Assembly (NCBI RefSeq): GCF_002234675.1
Contig: NC_019876.2
Coordinates: 17,677,354-17,741,353, forward strand
Direction: 5' to 3'
Length of the DNA: 64,000 bases
DNA from: Oryzias latipes
Lineage: Eukaryota; Chordata; Actinopteri; Beloniformes; Adrianichthyidae
How positions within the stretch are numbered: the first letter of the stretch is position 1; each line of letters begins with the position of its first letter. The position numbers and the translations under genes were made by a program. The notes beneath the pieces were generated by a model. That model ran no database searches. It saw only the letters and a list, made by a program, of their open reading frames with translations, and had not been told where the DNA came from. Below, piece after piece: positions 1 to 12,694 of the stretch.

Positions 1-2246
1 ATAAGCGATTTTCGGCCCATTCATTTTTTTGACGGGAACGCTCGCCGTGATGTCATCATCATGGGGGGAGTGATGTTCTCTTTGCCGAAAATTCATTTTT
101 AATTTATCCCAGGTGTGTGCCAATTTTGGTGAGTTTTCGGGTATGTGGCGGGGGTCAAATTTGAGCTCAAAGTATCCGTTAGAAAGAATAATAATAATTA
201 AAGCCGCAAGCGGCGTTGTATGGCCCGCAGACGCAACCCGCCTTCCACGCCCAACTCTACGCACAAACGCTGACCTCACCGCCCTCACAGCCCGCAAATT
301 AAAAGCTAGTCAAGGCTGGATTTGCTAATTATGCTAACAATGCTAACTATGCTAATGTGGCTAAAAGTGCTAGCATTGCGATCAGCATCATCAACTGACT
401 CAGAAAAACACATTATCTAAAATGCTAATTATGCTAACTATGCTAGCTACGCTAATGTGGCTAAAAGTGCTAGCATTGCGATCAGCATCATCAACTGACT
501 CAGAAAAACACATGACCTAAAATGCTAATTATGCTAACTATGCTAGTACTGCTAACATAGCTAAAATTGCTAGCATAGCGATCTGCATCATCAACTGACT
601 CAGAAAAACACATTCCTCCATTGGTGAGAGCTACATGTCATAAGTTGATAAAAAAACCACTTTTTCCAAAATGGCGGCTTTTCTGTTGATTTTATCTCCA
701 TAGCAACCATTTTATGTTTTGGTACCCTCGGGAGGACGAACAGATTGACGTCAGTTTCGGACAAATCGGTAAAAGTAAACTTTTTGTTGTCCTTAGCAAC
801 AGTGGTTTTATGCTAACCACGCCCACATTCCTTATATGTCCATATCCAGTGTTTTTCAATGTATTCAGTTTCAGGCATGAATGCATGCATTCAATTTTCA
901 TTGTATTGTATTGAAATACATTGGAGTTATAATACTGCGCCACTTTGCTAGCTTGCCACGCGCACGCCGTTCAAAATCTACAACTTCTAATTCCAACATT
1001 TTTTCCACAGTAGCTTGCCATTGATGTCAAAAAAGTTTCGAGACAATCGATGAAAATTCCAACGACAAGTTTACGTTTGAATCCGGTGGTAAAGGTGTTT
1101 TTTATAGAAAATTCAAGATGGCCGCCTTTTCCCGAGGTCAAAGGTCGACGAAACTCCAGAGGTGATTATACACTTACGCTAGGGACATGCGAGTCAAATT
1201 TCGTCAAAATCGCTCGAAAAAAAGTTCCTTTTTCCATATTGTGTAAAAACGCGAAAAACTCAAAATGGCAGATTTTGGCACAAAATGGCCGCCAAACCGT
1301 AGGTCGTGTCGCCATCACGTAATGATTTCAAAACTTTCTTTGGATATACCCGACAAAGTTATCTGGGTTACGCTAGCCGATTCTTAAAAAAAAAATCCGA
1401 ATTTTTTTTTTTTAGCCGAGTCAGCACTTTTTTTTGCGATTGTTTTTTGTTTACCACGGCCACATTCCTTTATCGATTTTGTCGTATGTGACATCGTTTT
1501 GTTCAGTGTGGGCCAAGGAATCGCATATTTCATTTTCAGGCTATTCCGATAAAATATGTGCGAGCTAGCTAAAATGGCGACGGTTGCGAATTTGCCACGC
1601 GCACGCGTTTCAAAATCTACAACTTCTAATTCCAACATTTTGTCCACAGTAGCTTGCCATTGATGCCCGAGAAGTTTCAAAAATATCGGAAAAAATCCCT
1701 AGGACGAGTTTTCGTTTGTATCCGTTACTAAAAGTGCTTTTTTATGAAAATTCAAGATGGCCGCCCCTTCCCAAGGTCAAAGGTCAACAAAACTTCTCTG
1801 GTAGTTGTAGAATCGTGTTTGTGGCATGTGTATTCAATTTCGTAAAAATCGCTTGAAGAAAAGTGTCATTTTCCCATATTGTGAAAAAACACGAATATCG
1901 CCATTTCTCTGAGTTCGCCACAAAATGGCCGCCAAGCCGTAGGTCGTGTGGCCATCCCATAATAATTTTATAACTTCTTTGGGATATTTCCAACACGCGT
2001 GTTTTGGTTTCGTTACTGTATTTCAAAATATTTTTTTTTGGCCCCATAAGCGATTTTCGGCCCATTCATTTTTTTTACGGGAACGCTCGCCGTGATGTCA
2101 TCATCGTGGGGGGGGTGACGTTCTCTTTGCCGAAAATTCATTTTCAATTTATCCCAGATGTGTGCCAATTTTGGTGAGTTTTCGGGTATGTGGCGGGGGT
2201 CAAATTTGAGCTCAAAGTATCCGTTAGAAAGAAGAAGAATAATAAA
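1..2246. repeat. Complex interspersed/tandem repeat block
   Basis: The first ~190 bases recur almost unchanged at 2047-2235, ending in the same phrase before an AAGAA-rich run. Between them a second unit repeats with a period of about 636 bp: 951-1330 resembles 1587-1960, including the phrase CAAGATGGCCGCC. The short ORFs here follow the repeat and show no protein family, so I call no gene. The family was not identified. Confidence 0.75.
323..622. repeat. 100-bp tandem repeat, about three copies
   Basis: Three successive units begin with ATGCTAATTATGCTAAC and end with CTGACTCAGAAAAACACAT. The marker CTAAAA..TGCTAGCAT occurs at 361, 461 and 561, giving a 100-bp period. Copies 1 and 2 are nearly identical and copy 3 is more diverged. 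It is a minisatellite within the larger block. Confidence 0.85.
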
Positions 2247-2256
2247 AAAACATTCG

Positions 2257-3008
2257 AAAAACAATATAGAAGTTTTTGCAGTCAGGTGGCCTATGTATTT
2301 CAATGCGGCCTGTCTTTTACTATAGGCTGGGCATGTCTTTTTGGCTTTAAACCCGTCCTTTGAGGGCTTTTTTGGGCTTTTTTGTGTTTGTGTCGTCATT
2401 TTTGCGACTACAATTTTGTCGTTTTTGCGTTGGTGTTGTGCGTGTGTGTGTGTATTTTTTTTGCGTTACACAATTGTCGTGTCGTTGTGTGCTTTGGGCG
2501 ACTTTTGACCCCATTTTTTGGCGTTTTGACGCGTTTTTTTGACGTTTTGGACCTTTTTGAGTGTTCGACCCTCGTACCAGTTACAATATGGTCCTTGCAC
2601 TCTGTGAGTGCTGCGGGCCATAATAATGAAACGAAGCAAAAACAATATAGAAGTTTTTGCAGTCAGGTGGCCTATGTATTTCTATGCGGCCTGTCTTTTA
2701 CTATAGGCTGGGCATGTCTTTTTGGCTTTAAACCCGTCTTTTGAGGGCTTTTTTGGGCTTTTTTGTGCTTTTGTCGTCATTTTTGCGACTACAATTTTTA
2801 CGTTTTTGCGTTGGTGTTGTGCGTGTGTGTGTGTATTTTTGTTGCGTTACACAATTGTCGTGTTGTTTTGTGCTTTGGGCGACTTTTGACCCCATTTTTT
2901 GGCGTTTCGACGCATTTTTTTGACGTTTTGGACTTTTTGAGTGTTCGACCCTCGTACCAGTTACAATATGGTCCTTGCAGTCTATGACTGCTGCGGGCCA
3001 TAATTAAA
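2257..3008. repeat. Tandem duplication, two ~375-bp copies
   Basis: Both copies run from ACAATATAGAAGTTTTTGC to CTGCGGGCCATAAT, at about 2259-2635 and 2640-3008. They are about 95% alike by eye and both carry a GTGTGTGTGTAT run. The ORFs inside are duplicated, low-complexity and Cys/Phe-rich, and are not credible genes. Confidence 0.85.
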
Positions 3009-3221
3009 GGTAGAGATGAATAATGATGCTTTGTGAGAGATGCAGAAACTCTGACGTATGTGGGCTTCCAGCCAATCACATGCAGCCTTTTATCGTTCAA
3101 CTGGGTGATGCTCTGTTTAGGAAAAATGATGCTTTAAGTTGCGATGGTTTTCAACCTGCACTAAAAAAAAGAAAGAAAAAAAGAAAGTGTCCTAAAACAA
3201 AACAAAAAAAAAACATTTTAA

Positions 3222-3385
3222 ATGTGAGAAGGTCTTGGTTCAAATCCTGGATGGGTCCTTTCAGAGTGGAGTTTTCATGTTCTTGGGAGACATGTGTCCA
3301 GGTACTCCAGCTTCCTCCCACACTCTGAAAACATGCTTCATGGGTTGATTGGTGAATCTAGATTGCCCATAGATGTGACTGTGTG
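3222..3385 (+). repeat. tRNA-type SINE fragment
   Basis: GGTTCAAATCCTGG matches a pol III B box. It is followed by a body typical of fish tRNA-derived SINEs (a GTGGAGTTTTCATG-like phrase, CTTCCTCCCACACTCTG, and TTGATTGGTGA). The A-box end is degraded. Confidence 0.65.
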
Positions 3386-3492
3386 AGAGCAACATCCATG
3401 GCACATTTGACCTGACTTGATTGGACAAGTATTTTAAAAATAGATTAGATTCAAGTTTCATGTTCGGAATGAAGAAATATTTCAACCAACGG

Positions 3493-3665
3493 CTGTTTTT
3501 ATCAGCCAATCACATGGCAGCAACTCAATGCATTTAGGGATGTAGACATGGTCAAAACGATCTGCTGTGGGGAGGAAAGGTGATTGAAGTGACTTGAACC
3601 ATGGTTGTTGGTTCCAGACGGTCTAGTCTGCGTATTTCAGAAACTTTTCTTTTTATCTGTTTTAG
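3493..3665 (+). mobile_element. Tc1/mariner transposase remnant (5' end)
   Basis: The stretch reads like the N-terminal HTH part of a fish Tc1-type transposase. Short in-frame pieces such as GRKGD, then WLLVPDG and FQKL, correspond to the family's GxKGDLSDFE...VVGARRAGLSISE pattern. It carries several stops and shifts. It is a short dead fragment. Confidence 0.45.
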
Positions 3666-4229
3666 AAACATTTTAGATGATATTCATGGATATTCGAACC
3701 CTTGAAAAAGACGTCACATCACCAAACAGTTCTAACTAAAAGCTGTTTAGTAATTTTTTTAGAGCAGCTATGGATTAAATGAAGACAACATTTTCTTAGT
3801 GGAGTGATTGGTTAACCTCATTCCACAGATGGTTGCGTCAAAGACTGAAATGATCAAGAACAGTCTGTACAGCAACTGATATGTCTGTGAAACTATCAGT
3901 ATGTGTCTGAATTTGAATGGACAAACAGCATCATGACTCATGAACACTACACCAAACAACTGATTATTAGATTTGATTTTCCACAACTTTTTTGTTAGAT
4001 TAATGGCAAAAAATGTATTGTTAGAAAAAATAACTCTTCCTTTTTCTCACTTGCATATCTGGTTTCTTGCCATTATGTTTAGGTTTGAGGCTTGAGCTTA
4101 GAAATTCAGCCATGAACATCCTAACGTTTGAACAACATTCCTTTTTCTCCACTTTGACTTATGGTTAATTAACCGTAGCATCTTACAGCATTCTAAAGCA
4201 GAAATAAAGTCCTTTATAGCAGGTCTGTG

Positions 4230-4440
4230 TAACCCTTGTGCTATCCAAGGCACTTTACCGTTGGGATTTGGGTCATCTCGACCCACTAGCCAGTGTGCTA
4301 AACCTTTTCTCTTCAATGATTTGTGATCCTCACTGGTGTCCATGGATTACATGAAATCTTTCCACCTTTATCCACCTTTGTCATGGTAGGGAGAACATGT
4401 CAATGTAAGGGTGGGGTCATCTAAGATAGCACAAGGGTTA
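4230..4440. mobile_element. MITE, TA-flanked, TIR ACCCTTGTGCTATC (copy 1)
   Basis: Imperfect inverted ends ACCCTTGTGCTATCC and GATAGCACAAGGGT are flanked by TA on both sides. Five copies are seen in the window (here, 5049-6003, 19792-19993, 33036-33913, 50669-50880), all ~210 bp once nested insertions are removed. TA flanks suggest Tc1/mariner-type mobilisation, but the family is not proven. Confidence 0.85.
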
Positions 4441-4498
4441 ATAAGTAAAAATGTGTAAAAAGATGATGGAAGACTTAAAAAAAAATTGCACAGCATTA

Positions 4499-4768
4499 GG
4501 GCGGCTGTGGTGCAGCGGTAAGGCGGTCGTCCCATGATCGTAAGGTTGCAAGTTCAATTCCCGCCTTGTACGCCCATTAGTCAAAGTGTCCTTGGGCAAG
4601 ACACAGAACCCCACCTTGCCTCTGGTGGTAGGCAGGCACCTGTGCTTGGCAGAGGAGCCGCCACCAGTGTATGAATGTGTGTGTGACTGGGTGAATGGGT
4701 CTGTGACTGTAAAGCCCTTTGTCCTTGTAGGAAGAAAGGTGTTATATAAGTATACGCCATTTACCATT
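4499..4768 (+). repeat. tRNA-derived SINE, near full length
   Basis: The head carries an A-box-like TGGTGCAGCGGTAAGG and a B-box-like GTTGCAAGTTCAATTCCC, followed by TGTCCTTGGGCAAGACAC and the tail TATACGCCATTTACCATT. Reverse copies lie at 7951-8170, 29381-29612 and 49300-49366. The tRNA-like head is part of the SINE, not a tRNA gene. Confidence 0.85.
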
Positions 4769-5048
4769 ATAATTATATTCAAGAGTTAATGGAGAAATCT
4801 CTGTGCAGAGGGGACATTTTTTTGGATTCCTGTGGTTTGATGACATCATAGGATTCTACATAAAGTCCCATTCTGATCATGTTGTGGGTAATTCTAAGTC
4901 TTCCCACTAATGCCTTTTAAGTAGGCTATAATCCAAGTTAATATAAAAAAGCTTGTGTCGTTTCTAGGACATTGTTTCTGTTGAGCGGCAGCAGTTGCCT
5001 CTGATTTGTGGGTCCATTAGCGCTGAGCAAGCCGCCCCCACTTCCCTT

Positions 5049-6003
5049 TAACCCTTGTGCTATCTTAGATGACCCCACCCTTACATTGACGTGTTCTCCC
5101 TACTGTGAGAAAGGTGGATAAAGGTGGAAAGATATCATGTAATCCATGGACACCAGTGAGGTTCACAAATCATCGAAGAAAAAAGGTTCAGAGCACTGTA
5201 TAGTGCAGGGGTCACCAACCCTGTGCCCGCTGGCGCCAGTGCGCCCGCGAGCACCCCTTGTGGCGCCCGCAGGGAATGCACCCAAAAAAAATCTTTTTTT
5301 TTTTTTTTATTGAAGCAAATATTCAACAAACAACCACGGCATGTCTGTCAATGACAACAATATCAATTCTGAGATAAAGGTAGACAAAGAAAACCCAAAT
5401 ATGTAAACAAATATAACTTAAAAAAAATCACTAAAAGTAAGGGTCTATTACAAAAGTTTAAATAGATCAAATAAATTACACAATTTCTGGACATTCTTAT
5501 GATTCATGTAATGTAAAGATTTTGAGAATAGATTGAGGTGGTTGAGTAATCCATTAATGTGAGGATTAATATTCCTGTCTGTTTTTATTTACATTTATGT
5601 TTAAAAAGTTAAAATTAAGTTAAAGTTACAAAGGTTTAAAAGTTTAGCTTTAGTGTGTTCAATAAATATTTATCTTGTTCGGCTGCAACCTAAAGTCTGT
5701 TTTGAAATTAGGCTCCCTCTGCAACTGAGTTTGACCCCCCCCTGTAATACGAGTCTAGAAAATTCATGCATGTTTTGTGTGTAAAATGAGCAAATAAAAA
5801 TAGGGCACAAAAGGAAGTCCTCAAATTGTGTTGTTTTTTTTTTGGGGGGGGGGGGGGGGGTAGGAGGTTTTTAGTGGCGCCCTTCATACCACTTGGTGCC
5901 CATGAAATAGCCCTCGGTCTCAAAAAGGTTGGTGAACCCTGGTCTAGTGGGTCTACATGACCCCACTCCCAATGTTAAAGTGCCTAGGATAGCACAAGGG
6001 TTA
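5049..6003. mobile_element. MITE copy 2, split by a hAT insertion
   Basis: Same family as 4230-4440 but in the opposite orientation. The left half is 5049-5205 and the right half is 5942-6003; the 736-bp hAT element between them explains the gap. Ends are ACCCTTGTGCTATC and GGATAGCACAAGGGT with TA flanks. Confidence 0.85.
5206..5941. mobile_element. Non-autonomous hAT element nested in MITE
   Basis: The ends CAGGGGTCACCAACC and GGTTGGTGAACCCTG are inverted repeats. Flanks GTATAGTG (5198-5205) and GTCTAGTG (5942-5949) are an 8-bp target duplication with one mismatch, as expected for hAT. It contains a G-homopolymer near 5845-5861 and no transposase. Confidence 0.9.
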
Positions 6004-6045
6004 AGTTTCATTTTCTTTCTATATGTCCTCCATCATGAGTTAAAG

Positions 6046-6197
6046 CGGTGGCTCCCAAACTGGGGGTTGCGCCCCTTAGGGGGGGCGCGGTGGAGTTTAG
6101 AAACAAAGGATTTGTATGTTTGTGTCAGTGTGGGGGGCTCGAAAATATTCTAATCTTCCGAAAGGGGGGCCCTGCAGAAAAAGTTTGGGAACCACTG
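6046..6197. mobile_element. 152-bp hAT MITE with perfect 8-bp TSD
   Basis: The ends CGGTGGCTCCCAAACT and AGTTTGGGAACCACTG are inverted repeats. AGTTAAAG occurs immediately on both sides (6038-6045, 6198-6205). It is internally G-rich and non-coding. Confidence 0.9.
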
Positions 6198-6441
6198 AGT
6201 TAAAGCCCCAATAACATGTTAAACCTCCAAAAACCAAAAACCTCTTTAAAAAGAAAGTGTAATAATAATAGAAATAATAGAAAAGTTTTATTTGATCCAT
6301 TTTTTGACCGTTTTTAAACTTGGATGAATTTTATAGGCAAAGGAGGTTTTAAAAATATGTCACTCTTGACGCCAGATACATAATAGTAATGTTTAAGCAT
6401 AGACAAAGCCCTGATCCTTCTGTTTCGTCTGTCTTTTTCAG

Positions 6442-6915
6442 CTAAAAGTGGCCTCATCATCCAGAAGGTGTGCTTCTCAGTCCTGACAGAGATGGACGTG
6501 AAGGCAGACTAGTTCGATCTCAACCCGCCAGAAGCCGTGGACACACAGAGGCTCATTCTGAATCGACATTTACGTGTCACGGCCGTCCGGAGGCCTTTCT
6601 GGGACCCACATTAGGGACTGACCCGGCTCCACCCAGCGAACGTGGACACGCAGAGGATCGGCTTTGGGTGGTTGAAATTTGACGGAGAACATTCTACCAC
6701 ACTCCTGAGGAAGATAACTCTCTTTTTATGGACTTGTGCCTGTTAATATAGAATTATTTTATTGAGATATAAAGTATTTTGTGTGAAAACAACATGAAAA
6801 GTTTATGTTTGGACAGAAGTTGTGGACTTTTAAAACCCTAAAGCACTGCTGACCAGCCTTGAAATTGCCTCTATTCTATTTGTTTGCACAAAGAAAAACA
6901 AGCAATAAACAACAT
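6442..6915 (+). CDS. Possible last exon and 3' UTR of an unrecognised gene
   Basis: A pyrimidine-rich acceptor (GTCTGTCTTTTTCAG) ends at 6441. An open frame follows, encoding about 23 residues with the core KSGLIIQKVCFSVLTEMDV, and stops at a TAG near 6509-6511. About 400 bp downstream AATAAA occurs near 6904. This has the shape of a terminal coding exon plus 3' UTR. No matching upstream exon is visible in 1-6.4 kb, so the rest would lie left of the window across a long intron. I do not recognise the family. It could equally be a chance acceptor in unique DNA. Confidence 0.3.
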
Positions 6916-7492
6916 TAGTTTCAAATATCACATTCACTCATTTGTACACGTTTGTAAAATGTTTTTTTTTACTGTGATCTGTTTGATCTGGTGAAGTAAA
7001 GGGCTATTTTCACAAATAAAAACATTTTTTTGTTTTTGTTTTTTGACAGTTAAATGTAATTTTTATGCTCAGGCCTGATAGAATTAAAAACCTAATTCCA
7101 TAAAATGTGAGACTTTTTATTTTTTATCTCAAAAATTATAAAAAATACAAAAAAGGTATACTAAGAAATAGTTTAATTTTATCCACTAAAAAAAGCTAAT
7201 TTTACATGTGATCAAGTCTAAAAAAGGTTGGGAGGAGTAACAATTTGTTTAAAAATGAACAAGTTTTAGAAGGATTTGATTAGAAGATTTATGAGCTAAT
7301 GAATTCAATAGATGTCATTTTCTGATTAGCACAAAGAAGTGAAAAGGGGGCAGAAGCTCACCAAAAATTTGTACCTACTGATTTCAAAATACTTTAGAAT
7401 TAGTCTTCTTTAACTGTCACTATAAAAGATTTGACAGATAATTAAATATTTTTTGAATTAAGATACTTTTAAAACCCTTTTGTGAAATCCAA

Positions 7493-7496
<4 letters not shown>

Positions 7497-7587
<91 letters not shown>
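7497..7587. repeat. (AT)n microsatellite
   Basis: About 90 bp of uninterrupted AT dinucleotides. The short Ile-Tyr ORF here is an artefact of the repeat. Confidence 0.95.
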
Positions 7588-7589
<2 letters not shown>

Positions 7590-7950
7590 TATGCTGTAGA
7601 TAGTATGAGTTATGATGCATTTGGGTGAGTTGGTAAGTTTTTGCTCAGAACAATGCTAGTTTAAGATGCAAAAATATTGACATAAATGTTCAGGAGAAAA
7701 ACACCTTATTCACCCACCACTGTCTCAAATTTGATCCCCACATTTTTAACACGGTGTAACTGTGTATTATTAAGACTTCATTATCAACTTGTGTTGCTTT
7801 TTTCAATACAGCAAGTAGTTACTTCACAAAATGAATAAGAATTAACAAGTTATAGACACCATAAAGTTGTTAAAATAAGCTAAACTTTTTCCTGCTAAAT
7901 GTTTAATGGAAGCAGTCATTTTGAAATGAGCAGGAAAAGCCCATTATGGT

Positions 7951-8170
7951 AATTTGTATATACTTATACAGGCCTTTTTACCGTCCTTGATAGCCCAAAG
8001 CGCTTTACGGTCACAAAACCATTGAACCATTCACAGACTGGTAGCAGCTCCGCGCCAACCTTCCACCAGAGGCAAGGTGGGGTTCAGTGTCTTGCCCAAG
8101 GACACTTCGACACATGGCGGGAATCAAACCTTCATTCTTCTTATCAGAGGTCGACTACTACTGCCTCTAG
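7951..8170 (-). repeat. tRNA-derived SINE, reverse copy
   Basis: Reverse of the family at 4499-4768: it reads from the tail (TATACTTATACAGG) to GTGTCTTGCCCAAGGACAC and a degraded head around GCGGGAATCAAACC. Confidence 0.8.
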
Positions 8171-9000
8171 TGGAATGATGATGAACTACAGGACAGAAAA
8201 CATTGACCACTTTTTATACAATGAGTTTTAAGGAATGTTTGAAACATGCTAATGAGATAGAGGTTTCAGAAATGTATCGACTATGATACAAATGATCAAC
8301 AGGGTTAATGTCACTGCAAAGATCTTTTACATATAGTCTTCATGACACATGAATTATTGCACGTTTTTACCGTTTTTTCCTGTCAAACAACCAAAAACTA
8401 AATCGGATTTTTATTGGTTGAGTGACATTACATTTTTGAGTATTAGTTTTCAATCACTTTGAAGTCATTTGAGTGAGCCCTATGTGATGTGCCTTTATTG
8501 ACAGAGGGAAACTAACAAATACAACAGATGGCTTCATCCAGAATCCAGAAAAATCAGAATTATGTTTTTCTGCCTGCAGTCTGAGTATTTTACATGTAGA
8601 GAAGGCTACTATAAACCATTTGAAGCCCTACATAAAATATTTATGACACCAATAGATCAAAAGCAAAACTGAAGGGCTTTGACATTTAGACATCTTTAAG
8701 AAGTTTTGAAAAGAGAAGATGCTGCAGGCTGGTTATTTAACAATACTTTGATTCGGCTCATTTTGAGCATAAAATTGTAACGTTTCCTGATCAAGATGAG
8801 CCATTTATGATCTGTTGTTTTATCCGAATTGAATCATGAACTCACTTCTCAAAAATGTGAGATCGGCACGAAAACAACGGAAACTGTTTTGAGGCATAGT
8901 TCGTATTTTAGTTAGAATATTACAATATTCACAACCATCCTCAAACTGATCCAACTTTATCTATGTACACAACCACAATGAAGCTCAGAGCAGAAGGAAA

Positions 9001-12000
9001 TCATCCAATGGTGTCCTTCCACGGCCTCGCTTTGACGTCGGCTGGTTTGGCTTTGGCAGAGGCTGCAGCGATGGGAGGAGTCTGCTGCAGGGGATTGTGG
9101 GAGAATGTCTGCCTTAATGGACCTGCAGTGCAAAGGGACACATTACAACAAAAACTAAAAAAAAACATTTCAATAGAAAAGAAAAAAAAACGTTTGGATG
9201 TTTTGAAAAGCAATTAAACGGGGAAACGGAGAGAAGTTCTGTTGTTTAAAAAATGTGATGAATGGGAAGAAATACAATAGTGTGCAGATCATTGCACCAG
9301 ATTGAGAACAAATTTTAGAAAAAATTCCTAATTTTAAATTTAAACTAATTTTACTGAACTTATAATACCGCATCATTTTTTTTCTTAAAAACAAACTGTT
9401 AAAGAGCTATGAAAAAATATACATTTCTAGTAATGGGCCACAACAACCACAAGGGGGCGACATTGCTATATGTTATAATTCCTTCTTGTTGCAATTGGCT
9501 TGATTCTTTCTTCTCTGCTCTTTTGGGACAAATATGACTCCTTCAGAGCACTTTAACTTTGCAAAATTTTAAACTTGGCAAAAATTATTGTTTTAAGGTG
9601 AACAACAAGAATAATGTCCTGCTGTGACGGCTCTACACCATCACAGAATGTCAAATCCCTGTTTTGGTAATTCCTCTGTTGGTGGAAGACCGAAGTTTTT
9701 CTTTAGTAATGAGATGAGAATACCCCAAAGAACGGAGTCCTGCATAACCTAATACTTATTCATTCGTATTGTTTCTGCTTATTTTTTATTTTAAGCTACA
9801 AAATTTAAATCATCTTCATCCATTTAAACCTGAATGCAAGTTTCTTTATTTAATTTTTTTTAAATAAAAATTAGAATTATCAGTTTCTTTTATGCAATTT
9901 CTTTCTAATTTAACCTAAAAAAACGTTTTCCTTTAAAAGTTTTAAAATGGTATAAAGTCCCCCTCTGATAAAAATCCCGTATCATGAGTTTTGCATGTGT
10001 TGCATTTATTTTATGAAAATGAACAAATGTTATTTTTAATTTTAAATAGCTGTCAAGTTAAAGTCCCAAATGTGTCCTCTGCATTTGTGTTCTCTTTCCG
10101 ACTTAGTTTGAAGGCTTGCTGTCCTGCATTATCCAGAGAAGGAAAAAATAAAAACAAGACTAAAATCAGGGGACCTTCTTTTACTATTGCCTCCATGAAA
10201 ACAAAAAAAATATCAGAAAGTTCAGGAGGCCCGAGCAGCCTGGCTCCAAATCCCGCAGCGGGTTTCTGTCTGGCCAACAGCTCGCCTCCTGGGAGCCGGT
10301 ATAATAAAAATAATAATGGATTTGATTTATCTGCACTTTTCCAGACGCTCAAAGAGCTTACATTGTGGCCATTATTCATTCACTCCTCATTCATACTTGG
10401 TGATGGGAACTATTGATGTAGCCACAGCTGCCCTGGGGCAGACTGACAGAGGCATGGCTGCCAGTTCGCGCCCACGGCCCCTCTGACCATCACCGGGACA
10501 TTCATACACATTTACACACCAGTGGAGCCACACTGGAGGCAAGGAGGGTGAAGTGTCTTGCCCAAGGACACAACGACATTTGGCTGGTGGGAGCGGGTAT
10601 CGAACCGCCAACCCTTCGATCATTGGATGACCCACTCAACCACCTGAGCCACTGTCACCCCATATATAGTGATCGCGATCGCTCCAGCTCTATCCACTCT
10701 GCAACAGTCGGTCCAGGACGTACCCGGCTTTGCCCATCAGTAGCTGGGACGGGCTCTGTTGGGTGATTTGGTTAAGACGGGTACCAACCTGCTCTGCTGA
10801 AATTGTGCTGCACATCGCTCAAATCGCACCGCAGGAGCTCAGATGGCGTCTGTACCATCGACTTAACATTGAAACTGGACGCCTCTGCAGAGGAAATCGC
10901 GCTCGGCGTGAACGCAGCTCAACCCTAACCTGTAGTCCTAAACGCAACTCCTCCTCTGGGTCCTACCACTGAGAACGACTTTAATACCAAAGAAATTTTC
11001 TTAGGGGGACTTTAGGTAAATGATCAAAAGCGACAGAATTCATTTGTGTCTGGGATTCTTCAGTAAACGTGAATTTTGAAGCAGAGAACAAACATTTTCT
11101 ACGTAAAAAGAGTTTTACTGGAGAATCCAGTCAAGAAATCTTCGCATTTTGCTGTTTTTTTCTCCATTTTAGTCACTTTGTTTGTTTCCAGAGTTGAATT
11201 AGGCCTCAGGAGAAATAAAAAATTGTCTCCACTGACCTTTAGCAGCGAGGTCCAGATGGTTCTTTATTCTTCTTTCTCTTTCTTCCAGCTGCTGGGCGAG
11301 TTGAGCGTTCTTCCAACCTGAACACCAAATTGGGCAGAACAGAAAACCCCTTTTGAACTCAATCCCTGCTTAAGTGATCTGCAACACAATCAATCCTATC
11401 CCACTTCTTTATTCCCTTTACCCTTCTTCATGCTTTCGATCAGCCCGTTATTCTGGGGCAGGGCGGAGGCCGGGTGCTGGATCTTTTCTGGGATCTTGAA
11501 CTTCTTCCTGACGGCGGGATGTCTGAGCAAAGCCACTTGACCGAGTGAGAAGAGGTTGGAGCTCAGCCAGTAGGTGAACACAGCCTGCAGGACAAAAAGA
11601 AAAACTCCTGCGTCATGTGATTTCAGGATGGAGCACAAACCAAACTGTAGTGGAGTCACACTGACTGTAGGGAAGTTGATGGTGAGTGGGAGGATGACCA
11701 AAGGCATGATCCTGAAAACAGTCTTCATGGCTCGCAGGTTGGGGTTATCGATGCCAGACTCTGCACCAAGCTGAGGAAATTCAAAGGAATCCCCGCGATA
11801 GTTCCCATTTCAAACCAAAAACAATGCAAAACTGGTCAACTGTGGCAGCCGCCTCACTTCAAGGATGAAGAACATGGTGCCGGTCACAGCAATAGGCAGA
11901 ATATAGAAGGGATCGGCTGCCGTCAGGTCAGTAAACCACAGCATTCCTCCAGTCTGCAGGCTGGGAACCGGCAGATACGCCATCTTCCTCAGAGCGATGA

Positions 12001-12595
12001 AGAACGAGATGAAGACGGGGGCCTGAGGGAACAAACAAGACTTAAAACCGAGTAACGTTCTAAAAATAACCCGCAGTGAAATCTGTGAAGTAGGATTCTA
12101 GATGTTTTAAGTTTATGAACATTTTCAAACTTTTTTGTTTAAACCTTCAAAGTTCAAACCTTAGTAGATAAATAAGTTTAGTATTACAAAATGAAAACGA
12201 AGATCTGATCAAGATTAAACATTTGTATAGATTTGCACGAATTCCCTACAGAAGACAATGCAGAGAAGACTGATTGACAAGTTCTACAGCCAATCAGGAC
12301 GCAGAACTCAGTGTGCTGTAAAAAAAAAAAAAAAAATGCACAACTGCAATGAAAGAAATACACAAAACAGCAAGACTGTGAAAAGTGAGGAGTGATATAG
12401 TGAGAACCCCCAGGATTGAGAAATATGAACAAAGAATCAAATTGGGCCTCAAATATTAAAGAAGTTTAAACAGATATACACCTTATGTAACTAAAACGAC
12501 GTAACTTTCTGTTGTAACAATAAAGTCTGTCCAACGCCAGAAACCTTCAGCTCTCATCTATCCGCTAAACTTACACATTTCTTTTTTGTGCATAA

Positions 12596-12694
<99 letters not shown>

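Larger units (their letters stand above)
6916..8960. other. Intergenic, no gene seen
   Basis: AT-rich DNA between the possible exon at 6.4 kb and the 3' end of OXA1L. It contains an (AT)n array at 7497-7587 and a reverse SINE at 7951-8170. No open frame has family similarity or a splice context I would trust. Confidence 0.6.

Noticed and set aside
323-622. CRISPR-like array
   Set aside because: The 100-bp units repeat throughout with no unique spacers, in a vertebrate genome. It is a minisatellite.
2360-2987. Cys/Phe-rich ORFs at 2.4 and 2.8 kb as duplicated genes
   Set aside because: They are the same tandem repeat translated twice, with no homology to any known protein type.
4499-4572. 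tRNA gene
   Set aside because: A and B boxes are present, but the sequence continues into a SINE body found repeatedly in the window and does not fold into a plausible full tRNA.
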